The notes beneath the pieces are model-generated. The model did not search any database. It was not told the DNA's origin and worked only from the letters and a program-made list of their open reading frames with translations. From positions 1 to 26,641 of the forward strand of contig CABQZS010000112.1 of NCBI GenBank assembly GCA_902468695.1: 26,641 bases of DNA, read 5' to 3'. The position numbers and the translations under genes are program-made. Positions 19,491 to 26,641 of the stretch are shown in pieces. Source of the DNA: an uncultured Collinsella sp. (lineage in GTDB: Bacteria > Actinomycetota > Coriobacteriia > Coriobacteriales > Coriobacteriaceae). Numbering within the stretch: position 1 is the stretch's first letter; each line of letters begins with the position of its first letter.

Positions 19491-22232
19491 ATGGACAAGA
19501 CCGCACAGGACAGCTTGGCAAAGAAGCCCGTCGACATGAGGGACAGGATTCTCGAGCATCTCGAGGCCCTCACCTCTGCTGTCTCGCTCGACGACCTTGC
19601 CCGTCTGTCCACCTCCGACATCGCCGAGACGCTCATCATCTCCAGGAGTCTGGCGAGCCAGTACCTCAACGACCTTGTTCGCGCCGGCCTTGTGGTTAAG
19701 GTGGCGGGCAGGCCTGTCCGTTATTTTCATCGCCGCGCGTTCCAGAAGCGTTTTCAGGTAAAGCTCTCTGCAAGCGAGTACGCCTCGCTCGCCGACCTCA
19801 TCCAGGCGACGGGAATCGCCGATCACCGCGACTTCGCGCGTGCCGTGGGTTTCGACCTGAGCCTCAGCTCCGTTGTCGAGCAGTGCAAGGCTGCGGTTCA
19901 GTACCCTCCGTTTGGCCTACCCATCCTCTTGAGCGGCGGCGTGGGTGTCGGTAAGTCTTTCCTTTCTCGCCTTGTGTACGAGTACGGCAAGAACCAGGGC
20001 TTGCTGTCCCGCGACTCCTCCTATGTGCGCATCGACTGCGCCGGGGTCCCGGACGCCGCCTCGTTCAACGGGCTTCTTGACGAGTCGATCGCGAAATCGC
20101 GCGGGGGTGTGGTTTTTGTCAACGGCATCGAGGCACTCTCTCCCTCTGCGATGGAGCACTGCCTTGCGACGGCCCTCGGGCTCGATGCCTCCCAGGATGC
20201 GCCGCGCGCTCGCCTCGTTCTTTCGACGACGCTTTCCGCCGATGACCTGAAGGTTTCCTCGGCCTACAGCAAAATGCCCATCTGTGCCCGCGTTCCCTCA
20301 CTCAAGGAGCGGACCCCCGAGGAGCGCGAGGATCTCATCTTGAGCTTCCTGCGCAGCGAGGGGTGCCGAATCGGTTCTGATGTGAAGATCAGCCGCGGCG
20401 CATACCGTTGCCTCGTGAACGCGGACTTTTCCGATAACATCGCCGGCTTGCGCGCCTGCGTGACGAACTGCTGCGCCAAAGCGTTCCTCAATCGCGAGGG
20501 CGACTACGTCGTCGTTCGCCCGTATCTTCTTCCCAGCGGGCTCCTCTCCTCCGCGCAGATCGATCAACAGCCCGACGATGGCGTTCTGATCGACGCGTCC
20601 CTGGATGCCGCCGAGAGCACGGGGCCGGTCGAGCAGGCGCTCGATGCCCTGTGCTCTCTCGATGAGCGATTCTGCGCCGGGGAGCTCTCTGTCTCCGAGC
20701 TCGTCTCGCAAGCTGTCTCCGCTGTGCGCGGCGTTGAGGATCACTTGATCTTCGCCCGCGGCGTTACCTCCTCGAGGTCGCGCGCCTTCGAGCGCATCGT
20801 GGGCGCGGTCCTTGCCGACGCAGGCTCTTCTTATGGCATCGAGCTTTCGAGGAAGGTCGCTTTTCTACTGGCCCAGGAGATTTGCCTGCAGTTGTGGCCG
20901 GGCATCGGCCTGGCTAAGCGAAAGTCTGCCTGTGCGGAGCAAATCCCCCATCTCCTCGGTGCCGTGACCTCCGAATTGCCGTTTGCCTCGAGCGTCTCCG
21001 ATCAGGTCGCCGCAGACGTGGAAGGGGCGCTGGGAATCTCGCTCGATCACTTCACGAAGACGCTTCTGACGCTGTGCGTCGCATCGGAGTCTCGCGACGC
21101 GAAGGCCCTTCGGACGCTCTGCGTCATCTTGTCACACGGCTACTCGACGGCGACGAGCATCGCCGACGCGGCGAACCGTATGCTCGGCGTGCATGTGTAC
21201 GAGGCGGTCGACATGCCCTACGACCAGCAGCTGAAGGACATCGTCGGTCCGCTCCAGCGCCTCGTCGACCGCCATTCCTACTGCACCGGGGTCGTGTTTC
21301 TTGTTGACATGGGCTCTTTGGAGGAGGCCTATAAGGCCCTCGAGAACGTTACCGACTCCACCATCGGGGTGGTGAACAACGTCTCCACCGGGCTCGCGCT
21401 CGAGATCGGGTCCGGGCTGCTCGGCGGCAAGTCTATCGCCGAGGTTCTTGGCGATGCGACCGCCGTGTGCGTGACGCACTGCAAGGTGATCGAGCGCGTC
21501 AACCGTGAGGACGCCATCGTCTTCTGCTCCGAGTCCGGGGTCGACGCGGCCGAGAGGATACGTCAGCTCGTCTCGCAGAGCCTCCCGCGCACCATAGGCG
21601 CGCGCCTGCTCACGAGGCCCTTCAAGCAGCTTGCCGCGAACGGGTCGAACGACGCCGTTTTCTCCGAGCACCGCGTCTGCGCCGTCATCGGCACGGGAGA
21701 CCCCAGGATTGCCTCCGTTCCCTTCGTCGCCCTCGAAGACATTATGTCGACGGCGTCCGCCTCGAAGGTCGATGCCGTGTTCGGCAGGTGGCTCGACGTC
21801 TCCGAGCTCGCTTCTTTTCACGAGAAGCTGCTTTCGAACATGACGCTGCAGAACGTTATCCGCTCCATCACCATCCTCGACCCGGAGCGGCTGTTCCACG
21901 AGATCGAGAGCGCCGTGCACGAGCTTCAGCGCAGAACGGGCGAGAAGATCGGCAGCAACGCCATCATCGGGCTGTACGTTCACCTCTGTTGCCTCGTCGA
22001 GCGCCTCGTCACCCGCAACCCCATCGAGACCTACGTCGGCCAGGATCGCTTCGAGGAAGAGCACGCCGACTTCATCGAGTCCTTCAGGCAGAGTTTCTCG
22101 AGCATCTCGACGCGCTATCGCGTGGAGGTTCCTGTAAGCGAGATCGCCTACGTCTTCGACTACATCAGCGTGAGCGCCGCCCCGGCGCGAGAGGAGCGTC
22201 TCGGCTCCTCGAGCCTCCTGTTCGACGAGTGA
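19491..22232 (+). CDS. LevR-like PRD transcriptional regulator with degenerate AAA+ domain
   Basis: A 913-residue regulator with the LevR order of domains: winged HTH (about 15-85), AAA+ (about 125-345), PRD1 (about 385-475), EIIA-Man-like (about 535-655, phosphorylatable H549 in LSHGYSTATSIA), EIIB-like (C679 in VFCSESGVDAAE) and PRD2 (about 790-895, H831 in YVHLCCLVERL). Walker A is intact (GGVGVGKS, 149-156). The sigma-54-contacting GAFTGA loop is missing: about 22 residues separate CAG from GGVVFV where LevR has about 45. The Walker B acidic pair is replaced (VFVNGIE). PTS phosphorylation of the PRD, EIIA and EIIB sites probably tunes its control of the downstream mannose-family PTS operon. 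AAGGAGG precedes the ATG. Confidence 0.85.
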   Translation: MDKTAQDSLAKKPVDMRDRILEHLEALTSAVSLDDLARLSTSDIAETLIISRSLASQYLNDLVRAGLVVKVAGRPVRYFHRRAFQKRFQVKLSASEYASLADLIQATGIADHRDFARAVGFDLSLSSVVEQCKAAVQYPPFGLPILLSGGVGVGKSFLSRLVYEYGKNQGLLSRDSSYVRIDCAGVPDAASFNGLLDESIAKSRGGVVFVNGIEALSPSAMEHCLATALGLDASQDAPRARLVLSTTLSADDLKVSSAYSKMPICARVPSLKERTPEEREDLILSFLRSEGCRIGSDVKISRGAYRCLVNADFSDNIAGLRACVTNCCAKAFLNREGDYVVVRPYLLPSGLLSSAQIDQQPDDGVLIDASLDAAESTGPVEQALDALCSLDERFCAGELSVSELVSQAVSAVRGVEDHLIFARGVTSSRSRAFERIVGAVLADAGSSYGIELSRKVAFLLAQEICLQLWPGIGLAKRKSACAEQIPHLLGAVTSELPFASSVSDQVAADVEGALGISLDHFTKTLLTLCVASESRDAKALRTLCVILSHGYSTATSIADAANRMLGVHVYEAVDMPYDQQLKDIVGPLQRLVDRHSYCTGVVFLVDMGSLEEAYKALENVTDSTIGVVNNVSTGLALEIGSGLLGGKSIAEVLGDATAVCVTHCKVIERVNREDAIVFCSESGVDAAERIRQLVSQSLPRTIGARLLTRPFKQLAANGSNDAVFSEHRVCAVIGTGDPRIASVPFVALEDIMSTASASKVDAVFGRWLDVSELASFHEKLLSNMTLQNVIRSITILDPERLFHEIESAVHELQRRTGEKIGSNAIIGLYVHLCCLVERLVTRNPIETYVGQDRFEEEHADFIESFRQSFSSISTRYRVEVPVSEIAYVFDYISVSAAPAREERLGSSSLLFDE

Positions 22233-22358
22233 CCCCCCCGCGCGCGCCGCCGCGAGCTGACCGCGCGTCCTCAATAATCCGATAACCCCTTGCCCGGCGC
22301 GAATCCGGATAGCGCCGAGGCAGTACCGAACGTAAAACTTCATTTGATAGGAGCAAAC

Positions 22359-22832
22359 ATGAGTGTTGTTATGGCACGAATCGACAATCGCCTGCTTCAC
22401 GGCATCATCGTGACGCAGTGGGCCCCGGTGTCGGGCGCGACCCGAGTCATGGTCATCGACGACAAGGTCGCTGGCGACGAGGTCCTGAAGTCCACCATGA
22501 GGATGGCGCGCCCCGCGGGCATGGCCGTCTCGATCATCTCCGAGGAGACCGCGCTCAAGAACTTCGCGGCAGGCAAGTACGACCGCGAGAAGGTCTTTGT
22601 CATCGCCAAGGAGCCCGAGACGATCCTTCACCTGGTCGAGTCGGGCATCGAGCTCCCGTCGCTGATCGTCGGCGGCTCTCTTGTCAAGGAGGGCGGCGTC
22701 CAGCTCACCCAGCGCGCCTATGCCTCCGCCGAGAACGTCCAGAGCTACAAGGCGCTCATCGCCCGCGGCGTCAAGGTGACGGCACAGTTCGTGCCCGCCG
22801 ACAAGCCCGTCTCCGTCGCCGACCTCATCTAA
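22359..22832 (+). CDS. PTS mannose/fructose/sorbose-family EIIB
   Basis: A 157-residue EIIB subunit. The phosphorylatable histidine is H14 in ARIDNRLLHGIIVTQW, the family signature. It accepts phosphate from EIIA (encoded three genes later) and passes it to the sugar entering through EIIC/EIID. The ATG at 22359 is chosen because GATAGGAG precedes it; the frame upstream has no family similarity. The regulator stop lies 126 bp upstream; the gap has no sigma-54 -24/-12 element that I can see, only a small GC hairpin (22295-22317). Confidence 0.93.
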   Translation: MSVVMARIDNRLLHGIIVTQWAPVSGATRVMVIDDKVAGDEVLKSTMRMARPAGMAVSIISEETALKNFAAGKYDREKVFVIAKEPETILHLVESGIELPSLIVGGSLVKEGGVQLTQRAYASAENVQSYKALIARGVKVTAQFVPADKPVSVADLI

Positions 22833-22841
22833 GGAGGGAAC

Positions 22842-23627
22842 ATGGTCAACTTCACTATCTTGCAGGTCGTCCTTTTGACCCTGCTTGCCTTCATCAAGCA
22901 CGTGGACTACTACGGCATCCCGATGATCTTCGTCAACTATGCCGTCTTCTGGGGCCTTATCACCGGCGTCGTCATGGGCGACTGGCAGACCGGCCTCGTC
23001 ATCGGCGGCACCATCCAGCTCATGCAGCTCGGCGTCGCGGGCTTCGGCGGCTCGTCGATTCCCGACTACGGCACGATGGCCATCATCGCCACCGCCTACG
23101 GCGTGACCCTGGGCTCCGACACGGGCCTCGCCATCGGCCTGCCGGTCGGCATGCTCGGCATCCAGCTCGACGTCATCGTCAAGATCCTCAACGGCTTCGT
23201 CGTCGAGAAGTCCCAGAAGTTCTGCGACGAGGGCAAGTTCAAGCAGATGAACGCCATCCTGTGGGTCTGCCCTGCGCTCTTCGGCCTGTGCGCCGCCCTG
23301 CCCGTCTTTGTCTCCGTGACGCTCGGCCAGCCCGCCGTCAACTGGCTCCTCGAGGTCATGCCCCAGTGGTTCCTCTCCGGCCTCACCCTCGCCGGCAAGA
23401 TGCTCCCGGCCATCGGTATCGCCATGCTGCTCCGCTACATGCCAACCGCCAAGTACTTCCAGTACCTGCTCGCCGGTTTCTTCCTCTCGGCCTTCCTGAA
23501 CGTGCCCATCATCGGTGCCGCCATCGTCGGCGTCGCCCTCGCGATCGCGTTCTACCAGCGTGCCGAGAAGGACGCCGAGCTCGCCGCCCACGCTTCCGCA
23601 GACGCCTTCATCGGAGAGGATGAGTAA
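22842..23627 (+). CDS. PTS mannose-family EIIC (membrane channel)
   Basis: A 261-residue integral membrane protein with several hydrophobic segments. Typical EIIC-Man stretches include GGTIQLMQLGVAGFGGSSIPD (near 55-75) and GLPVGMLGIQLDVIVK. The ATG at 22842 follows AAGGAGG, and the gap to EIIB is 9 nt. The acidic, Ala-rich C-terminus (ELAAHASADAFIGEDE) is soluble. With EIID it forms the sugar pore. Confidence 0.93.
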   Translation: MVNFTILQVVLLTLLAFIKHVDYYGIPMIFVNYAVFWGLITGVVMGDWQTGLVIGGTIQLMQLGVAGFGGSSIPDYGTMAIIATAYGVTLGSDTGLAIGLPVGMLGIQLDVIVKILNGFVVEKSQKFCDEGKFKQMNAILWVCPALFGLCAALPVFVSVTLGQPAVNWLLEVMPQWFLSGLTLAGKMLPAIGIAMLLRYMPTAKYFQYLLAGFFLSAFLNVPIIGAAIVGVALAIAFYQRAEKDAELAAHASADAFIGEDE

Positions 23628-23629
23628 CC

Positions 23630-24460
23630 ATGGAAAACGAGAACATCACCGCCGCCGAGGGCAAGCCCTCCGGCTATAAGGTCACCAAGAAGGACCTGCG
23701 CAACGCAAACTGGCGCTGGCTCATGAGCGTGTGCACCTTCAACTACCAGACCCAGCAGGGCGCCTCGGTCGCCTACGCCCTCTCGCCGATCCTGAGGAAG
23801 ATCTACACGAACGACGAAGACTATAAGCAAGCGCTCAACAACCACTTCCGCTACTACAACACCCAGCCTTGGCTCGCCGCCATCATCCTTGGCGCCTGCG
23901 TGGCCATGGAGGAGCGCGACGGCCTCGCGGCGGCGGACGCCGTCCAAGACCTGAAGATCGGCACCATGGGACCGCTCGCCGGCGTCGGCGACTCCCTGCT
24001 CATGACCATGATCCCGACCATCATGGGCTCCATCGCCGCCTACATGGCCATCGAGGGCAACCCCGTGGGAGCCGGCATCTGGTTCGCGCTCATCCTGGCC
24101 ATCTTCTGGGTCCGCATGCACGCCCTCGAGTTCGGCTACAAGCAGGGTGTGAAGCTCGTCACCGACTTCAGCGAGAAGCTTCCCAACCTCACTGCCGCCG
24201 CCTCCGTGCTCGGCCTCACCGTGGTCGGCTGCCTCATCGCCTCGGTCATCGGCGTCACCTGCCCGATTAGCTTCAGCTTCGGCGACGTCTCGATGGAGAT
24301 TCAGCCGCTGCTCGACAAGATCCTGCCTGCCATGATCCCCGCCGCCATCACGGGAAGCGCGTATTACCTTCTTACCAAGAAGAACGCGAGCATGACGGCC
24401 CTCATCCTCGTGGTGATCGTCCTCGCGATGGTCGCCTCCGCCGCCGGCATCCTCGCCTAG
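23630..24460 (+). CDS. PTS mannose-family EIID
   Basis: A 276-residue membrane subunit. The family pattern is clear: KKDLRNANWRWLMSVCTFNYQ at the N-terminus, then NNHFRYYNTQPWLAAIILG and GPLAGVGDSLLMTMIPTIMG, with a hydrophobic helix at the C-terminus. It starts 2 nt after the EIIC stop, so translation is probably coupled. It works with EIIC in transport. Confidence 0.93.
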   Translation: MENENITAAEGKPSGYKVTKKDLRNANWRWLMSVCTFNYQTQQGASVAYALSPILRKIYTNDEDYKQALNNHFRYYNTQPWLAAIILGACVAMEERDGLAAADAVQDLKIGTMGPLAGVGDSLLMTMIPTIMGSIAAYMAIEGNPVGAGIWFALILAIFWVRMHALEFGYKQGVKLVTDFSEKLPNLTAAASVLGLTVVGCLIASVIGVTCPISFSFGDVSMEIQPLLDKILPAMIPAAITGSAYYLLTKKNASMTALILVVIVLAMVASAAGILA

Positions 24461-24486
24461 CTTCGACCCAAGAGATTGGTGAATCA

Positions 24487-24885
24487 ATGAGAAAGATAGT
24501 TGTGGCGAGCCATTCCCTTCTCGCCCAGGGCTTCAAGGACACCCTCGAGTTCCTTACGGGTAAGAGCGACGCCGTCAACGCCGTGTGCGCCTACGTGAAC
24601 GACAACGGCGAGGGGCTCGACGCGGCGGTCGAGGCGGCGCTTTCGGGTACTGACGAGGTCGTCGTCCTCACCGACGCGCTCGGCGGCAGCGTGAACCAGC
24701 GCTTCTCCCGCTTCGCCTCCGACCGGATCCACGTGATCGCGGGTGTCAACCTCCCGCTCGCCATGACGGTCGCGCTCGCGCGCCCCGACGAGAAACTCGA
24801 CTTCGACGCCCTCGTCGACGAGGCGCGCCAGCAGATCGTCTACGTGAACGGTGCCAGTTCCGCCGAGTGCGAAGACGACGAATAG
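24487..24885 (+). CDS. PTS mannose-family EIIA
   Basis: A 132-residue soluble EIIA domain protein. The phosphorylatable histidine is probably H9 in VASHSLLAQGF, and VVVLTDALGGSVNQRF is the typical second motif. It takes phosphate from HPr and passes it to EIIB. It lies 26 nt after EIID; the ribosome binding site is weak. Placement last of the four PTS genes is a common variant. Confidence 0.9.
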   Translation: MRKIVVASHSLLAQGFKDTLEFLTGKSDAVNAVCAYVNDNGEGLDAAVEAALSGTDEVVVLTDALGGSVNQRFSRFASDRIHVIAGVNLPLAMTVALARPDEKLDFDALVDEARQQIVYVNGASSAECEDDE

Positions 24886-24897
24886 AGGAGGTCGACG

Positions 24898-26022
24898 ATG
24901 AGAGAGTTCCTTAAAGACGTGTGGATGCACGGCGGTGAGGAAAGCCGCGCCATCACCCCCGAGAACATCACGGGCGAGAAGGGCCGCGCCGCCATGTCGG
25001 CCAGCCACCTCGGCGTCGGCCGCAAGGGCTCGTGCTGCGTGCCCCTTGAGTCCGGCGAGACCATCACGCTCGCGGACATCGAAGGCCCCGGCATCATCCG
25101 CCACATCTGGATGACCGTCCCCGACAAGACCGACGCCGGCAGCTTCGTCATGCGCGACCTCGTGCTGCGCTTCTACTGGGACGACGAGGAGACCCCCTCG
25201 GTCGAGTGCCCTGTCGGCGACTTCTTCTGCAACGGCTTCGGTGAGCGCGCCATCGTCAACTCGATGCCCATCTGCGTGAACCCGACGGGTGGCATGAACT
25301 GCTACTTCGAGATGCCTTTCAGGAAGCACGCCAAGGTCACGCTTACGAGCGAGCACCCCGGGTTCATTAAGTACATCTTCTACACGTTCAACTACGCGCT
25401 CACCGACGTGCCGGACGACGCCATGTACTTCCACGCCCGTTTTAACCGCGAGCGCAGCACCCGCAGGGGCGTCGACTACACCGTGCTCGACGGCGTGCGC
25501 GGTAAGGGCTACTACGTCGGCACCTACATGGCCCTGTGCGCCCTGGAGCGCTATTGGTGGGGCGAGGGCGAGATGAAGTTCTTCCTCGACGGCGACGAGG
25601 AGTTCCCCACGGTCACCTCGACGGGAGCCGAGGACTACTTCGGCGGTGCCTGGGCCTTCCTCGACAGGCCGCCCCACGCGCTGCCCGAGGCGCAGTGCTT
25701 CAACACGCTGTTCGCCGGCTACCCGTACCGCTCGACGCGCGACGCCACGCGCGACCGCTTCAGCGCGGGCAAGCCGAACCCGAACCCGATGCTCGCGACC
25801 AACGACGACGCGCTGCCCAGGCACGGCCTCTACAGGTGGCACCTTCCCGACCCGATCTCGTTCAAGGAGGACCTGCGCGTGACGTTCCAGGACCTCGGCA
25901 ACGACGACATCAAGCTCTACGAGCGCGAGGACGACATCTCCACCGTCGCCTACTGGTACCAAAGCGAGCCGCACGCCGTGCTCGCCCCGTTTGCCGCAAG
26001 GCAGGACCGCGTGCCCAGGTAG
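24898..26022 (+). CDS. Glycoside hydrolase family 172 (DUF2961) protein
   Basis: A 374-residue enzyme. Family GH172 includes alpha-D-fructofuranosidase/difructose dianhydride and alpha-D-arabinofuranosidase activities. The motif WGEGEMKFFLDG (221-232) and the later TGAEDYFGGAW (242-252) match the family; E223 and E245 are the likely catalytic pair (from memory of the B. dentium enzyme). No signal peptide is present, so it acts in the cytoplasm, probably on a sugar delivered by the upstream PTS. GAGGAGG precedes the ATG 12 nt after EIIA. Specificity is not determined. Confidence 0.85.
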   Translation: MREFLKDVWMHGGEESRAITPENITGEKGRAAMSASHLGVGRKGSCCVPLESGETITLADIEGPGIIRHIWMTVPDKTDAGSFVMRDLVLRFYWDDEETPSVECPVGDFFCNGFGERAIVNSMPICVNPTGGMNCYFEMPFRKHAKVTLTSEHPGFIKYIFYTFNYALTDVPDDAMYFHARFNRERSTRRGVDYTVLDGVRGKGYYVGTYMALCALERYWWGEGEMKFFLDGDEEFPTVTSTGAEDYFGGAWAFLDRPPHALPEAQCFNTLFAGYPYRSTRDATRDRFSAGKPNPNPMLATNDDALPRHGLYRWHLPDPISFKEDLRVTFQDLGNDDIKLYEREDDISTVAYWYQSEPHAVLAPFAARQDRVPR

Positions 26023-26049
26023 GGTCGCCTCGAAACAAGCCAACGTTAT

Positions 26050-26083
26050 GGGCGTCCGCGGTTGACCATGACTGCGGGCGTCC
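26050..26083 (+). other. Intercistronic hairpin before the ROK kinase gene
   Basis: GGGCGTCCGC (26050-26059) and GCGGGCGTCC (26074-26083) pair over 10 bp, with two G-U pairs in RNA. Only a short T-run (CTTTGT) follows. It may be a weak terminator or an mRNA-stabilising element. Confidence 0.45.
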
Positions 26084-26101
26084 CTTTGTAAGGAGGATCA
26101 C

Positions 26102-26641
26102 ATGAGCGAAAAGCAAATGAGGCTCGGCGCTCTCGAGGCCGGCGGGACCAAGATGGTCTGTGCCGTGGTGTCCGGCGACGGCGAGGTCCTCGACCGTATG
26201 GAGACCCCGACGCTTGTGCCCGCCGAGACCGTCCCGCAGATGATCGAGTGGTTCGCCGCTCGCGATGTGGACGCGTTGGGCATCGGCGCCTTCGGCCCGA
26301 CCTGCGTCGACCCCAACGATGAGCGCTACGGCTCCATCCTCCAAACGCCCAAGCTCGCGTGGCGAGGCTATGGTCTTCGCGCCGCGTTCGCCGACACCCT
26401 CGGGATTCCGGTGGCCTACGACACGGACGTGAACGTTGCCTGCCTCGGCGAAGCGGTCTTCGGCTGCTGCAAGGGGCTCGAGGACGCCGTCTACGTGACC
26501 ATCGGCACCGGCGTGGGCGCGGGCGTCATGTGCGCGGGCAGGCTCCTTCACGGCATGCTGCACCCCGAGGCCGGCCACATGCTGGTAAGGACCCGTCCCA
26601 CCGAGGAGGGACGCTGCGTCTGCCCGAGCCACGCGAGCTGC
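26102..26641 (+). CDS. ROK-family kinase, fructokinase-like (truncated by window edge)
   Basis: The first 180 residues of a ROK kinase, without a stop codon before the edge. The phosphate-binding motif ALEAGGTKMVCAVV is near residue 10-23. D109 in TDVNVACLGE and the ROK signature IGTGVGAGV follow. The zinc-binding segment HPEAGHM (H159) and CPSHASC (C174/H177/C180) fits. Similar to bacterial fructokinases (GmuE/ScrK-like). GGAGGAT precedes the ATG. It probably phosphorylates fructose or another hexose released by the upstream GH172 enzyme. Confidence 0.88.
   Translation, partial: MSEKQMRLGALEAGGTKMVCAVVSGDGEVLDRMETPTLVPAETVPQMIEWFAARDVDALGIGAFGPTCVDPNDERYGSILQTPKLAWRGYGLRAAFADTLGIPVAYDTDVNVACLGEAVFGCCKGLEDAVYVTIGTGVGAGVMCAGRLLHGMLHPEAGHMLVRTRPTEEGRCVCPSHASC

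Noticed and set aside
22233..22358. Sigma-54 promoter for the mannose-family PTS operon
   Set aside because: No TGGCAC-N5-TTGC-type -24/-12 element was seen.
21132..23591. Very long minus-strand open frame opposite the PRD regulator and PTS genes
   Set aside because: It is an antisense shadow of high-GC coding sequence; the plus strand encodes recognisable LevR, EIIB and EIIC proteins there.
1..26641. CRISPR arrays, tRNA or rRNA genes
   Set aside because: No regularly spaced repeats and no tRNA T-loop or rRNA signature were seen in either strand by eye.

Overview
The window looks like a chromosomal segment of a gut Coriobacteriia species, most likely Collinsella or a close relative. This is an inference from the gene families and style: moderately high GC, strong GC bias at third codon positions, AGGAG-type ribosome binding sites with some GTG/TTG starts, and many PTS and glycerol dehydrogenase genes. 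No rRNA or tRNA gene, CRISPR array or intact transposase was seen.

Layout. (1) 1-4084, plus strand: the tail of an iron-containing alcohol dehydrogenase, two tandem gldA-type glycerol dehydrogenases that both keep the metal ligands, and a four-cluster ferredoxin-like protein. (2) 4085-9394: a divergent alpha-glucoside locus. On the minus strand are a zinc-dependent sugar-alcohol-type dehydrogenase and a GntR/HutC regulator. On the plus strand are an AglA-type PTS EIICB and a GH4 6-phospho-alpha-glucosidase. The intergenic region holds three copies of a TAGACAAG half-site; one overlaps the -35 of a good minus-strand promoter. (3) 9395-14590: housekeeping genes ychF, ansA and guaA, a small DUF1648 membrane protein, and a divergent XRE regulator/unknown gene pair separated by a perfect 24-bp palindrome. 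(4) 14591-19490: an accessory stretch behind the 3' end of guaA, with a GyrI-like fragment, an AAA ATPase of the DUF4143 type, a DUF4365-like (PD-(D/E)XK) protein, a HEPN-like partner with an Rx4H motif, and about 700 bp of decayed sequence. (5) 19491-26641: a sugar-uptake operon of distinctly higher GC, consisting of a LevR-like PRD regulator, mannose-family PTS IIB-IIC-IID-IIA, a GH172 (DUF2961) glycosidase and a ROK fructokinase-like gene cut by the window edge.

How the genes work together. In region 2, PTS import and phosphorylation of an alpha-glucoside would feed the GH4 enzyme; the dehydrogenase would suit a sugar-alcohol product, for example sorbitol released from a maltitol-type substrate. 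In region 5, the PTS, GH172 and ROK kinase suggest use of a fructofuranoside- or arabinofuranoside-type sugar, controlled by PTS phosphorylation of the PRD protein.

The most novel-looking items are the DUF4365/HEPN-like pair beside the DUF4143 ATPase (possible defence cassette) and the LevR-like regulator, whose AAA+ domain has lost the GAFTGA loop and the Walker B acidic pair. The second suggests the LevR architecture has been re-used without sigma-54.
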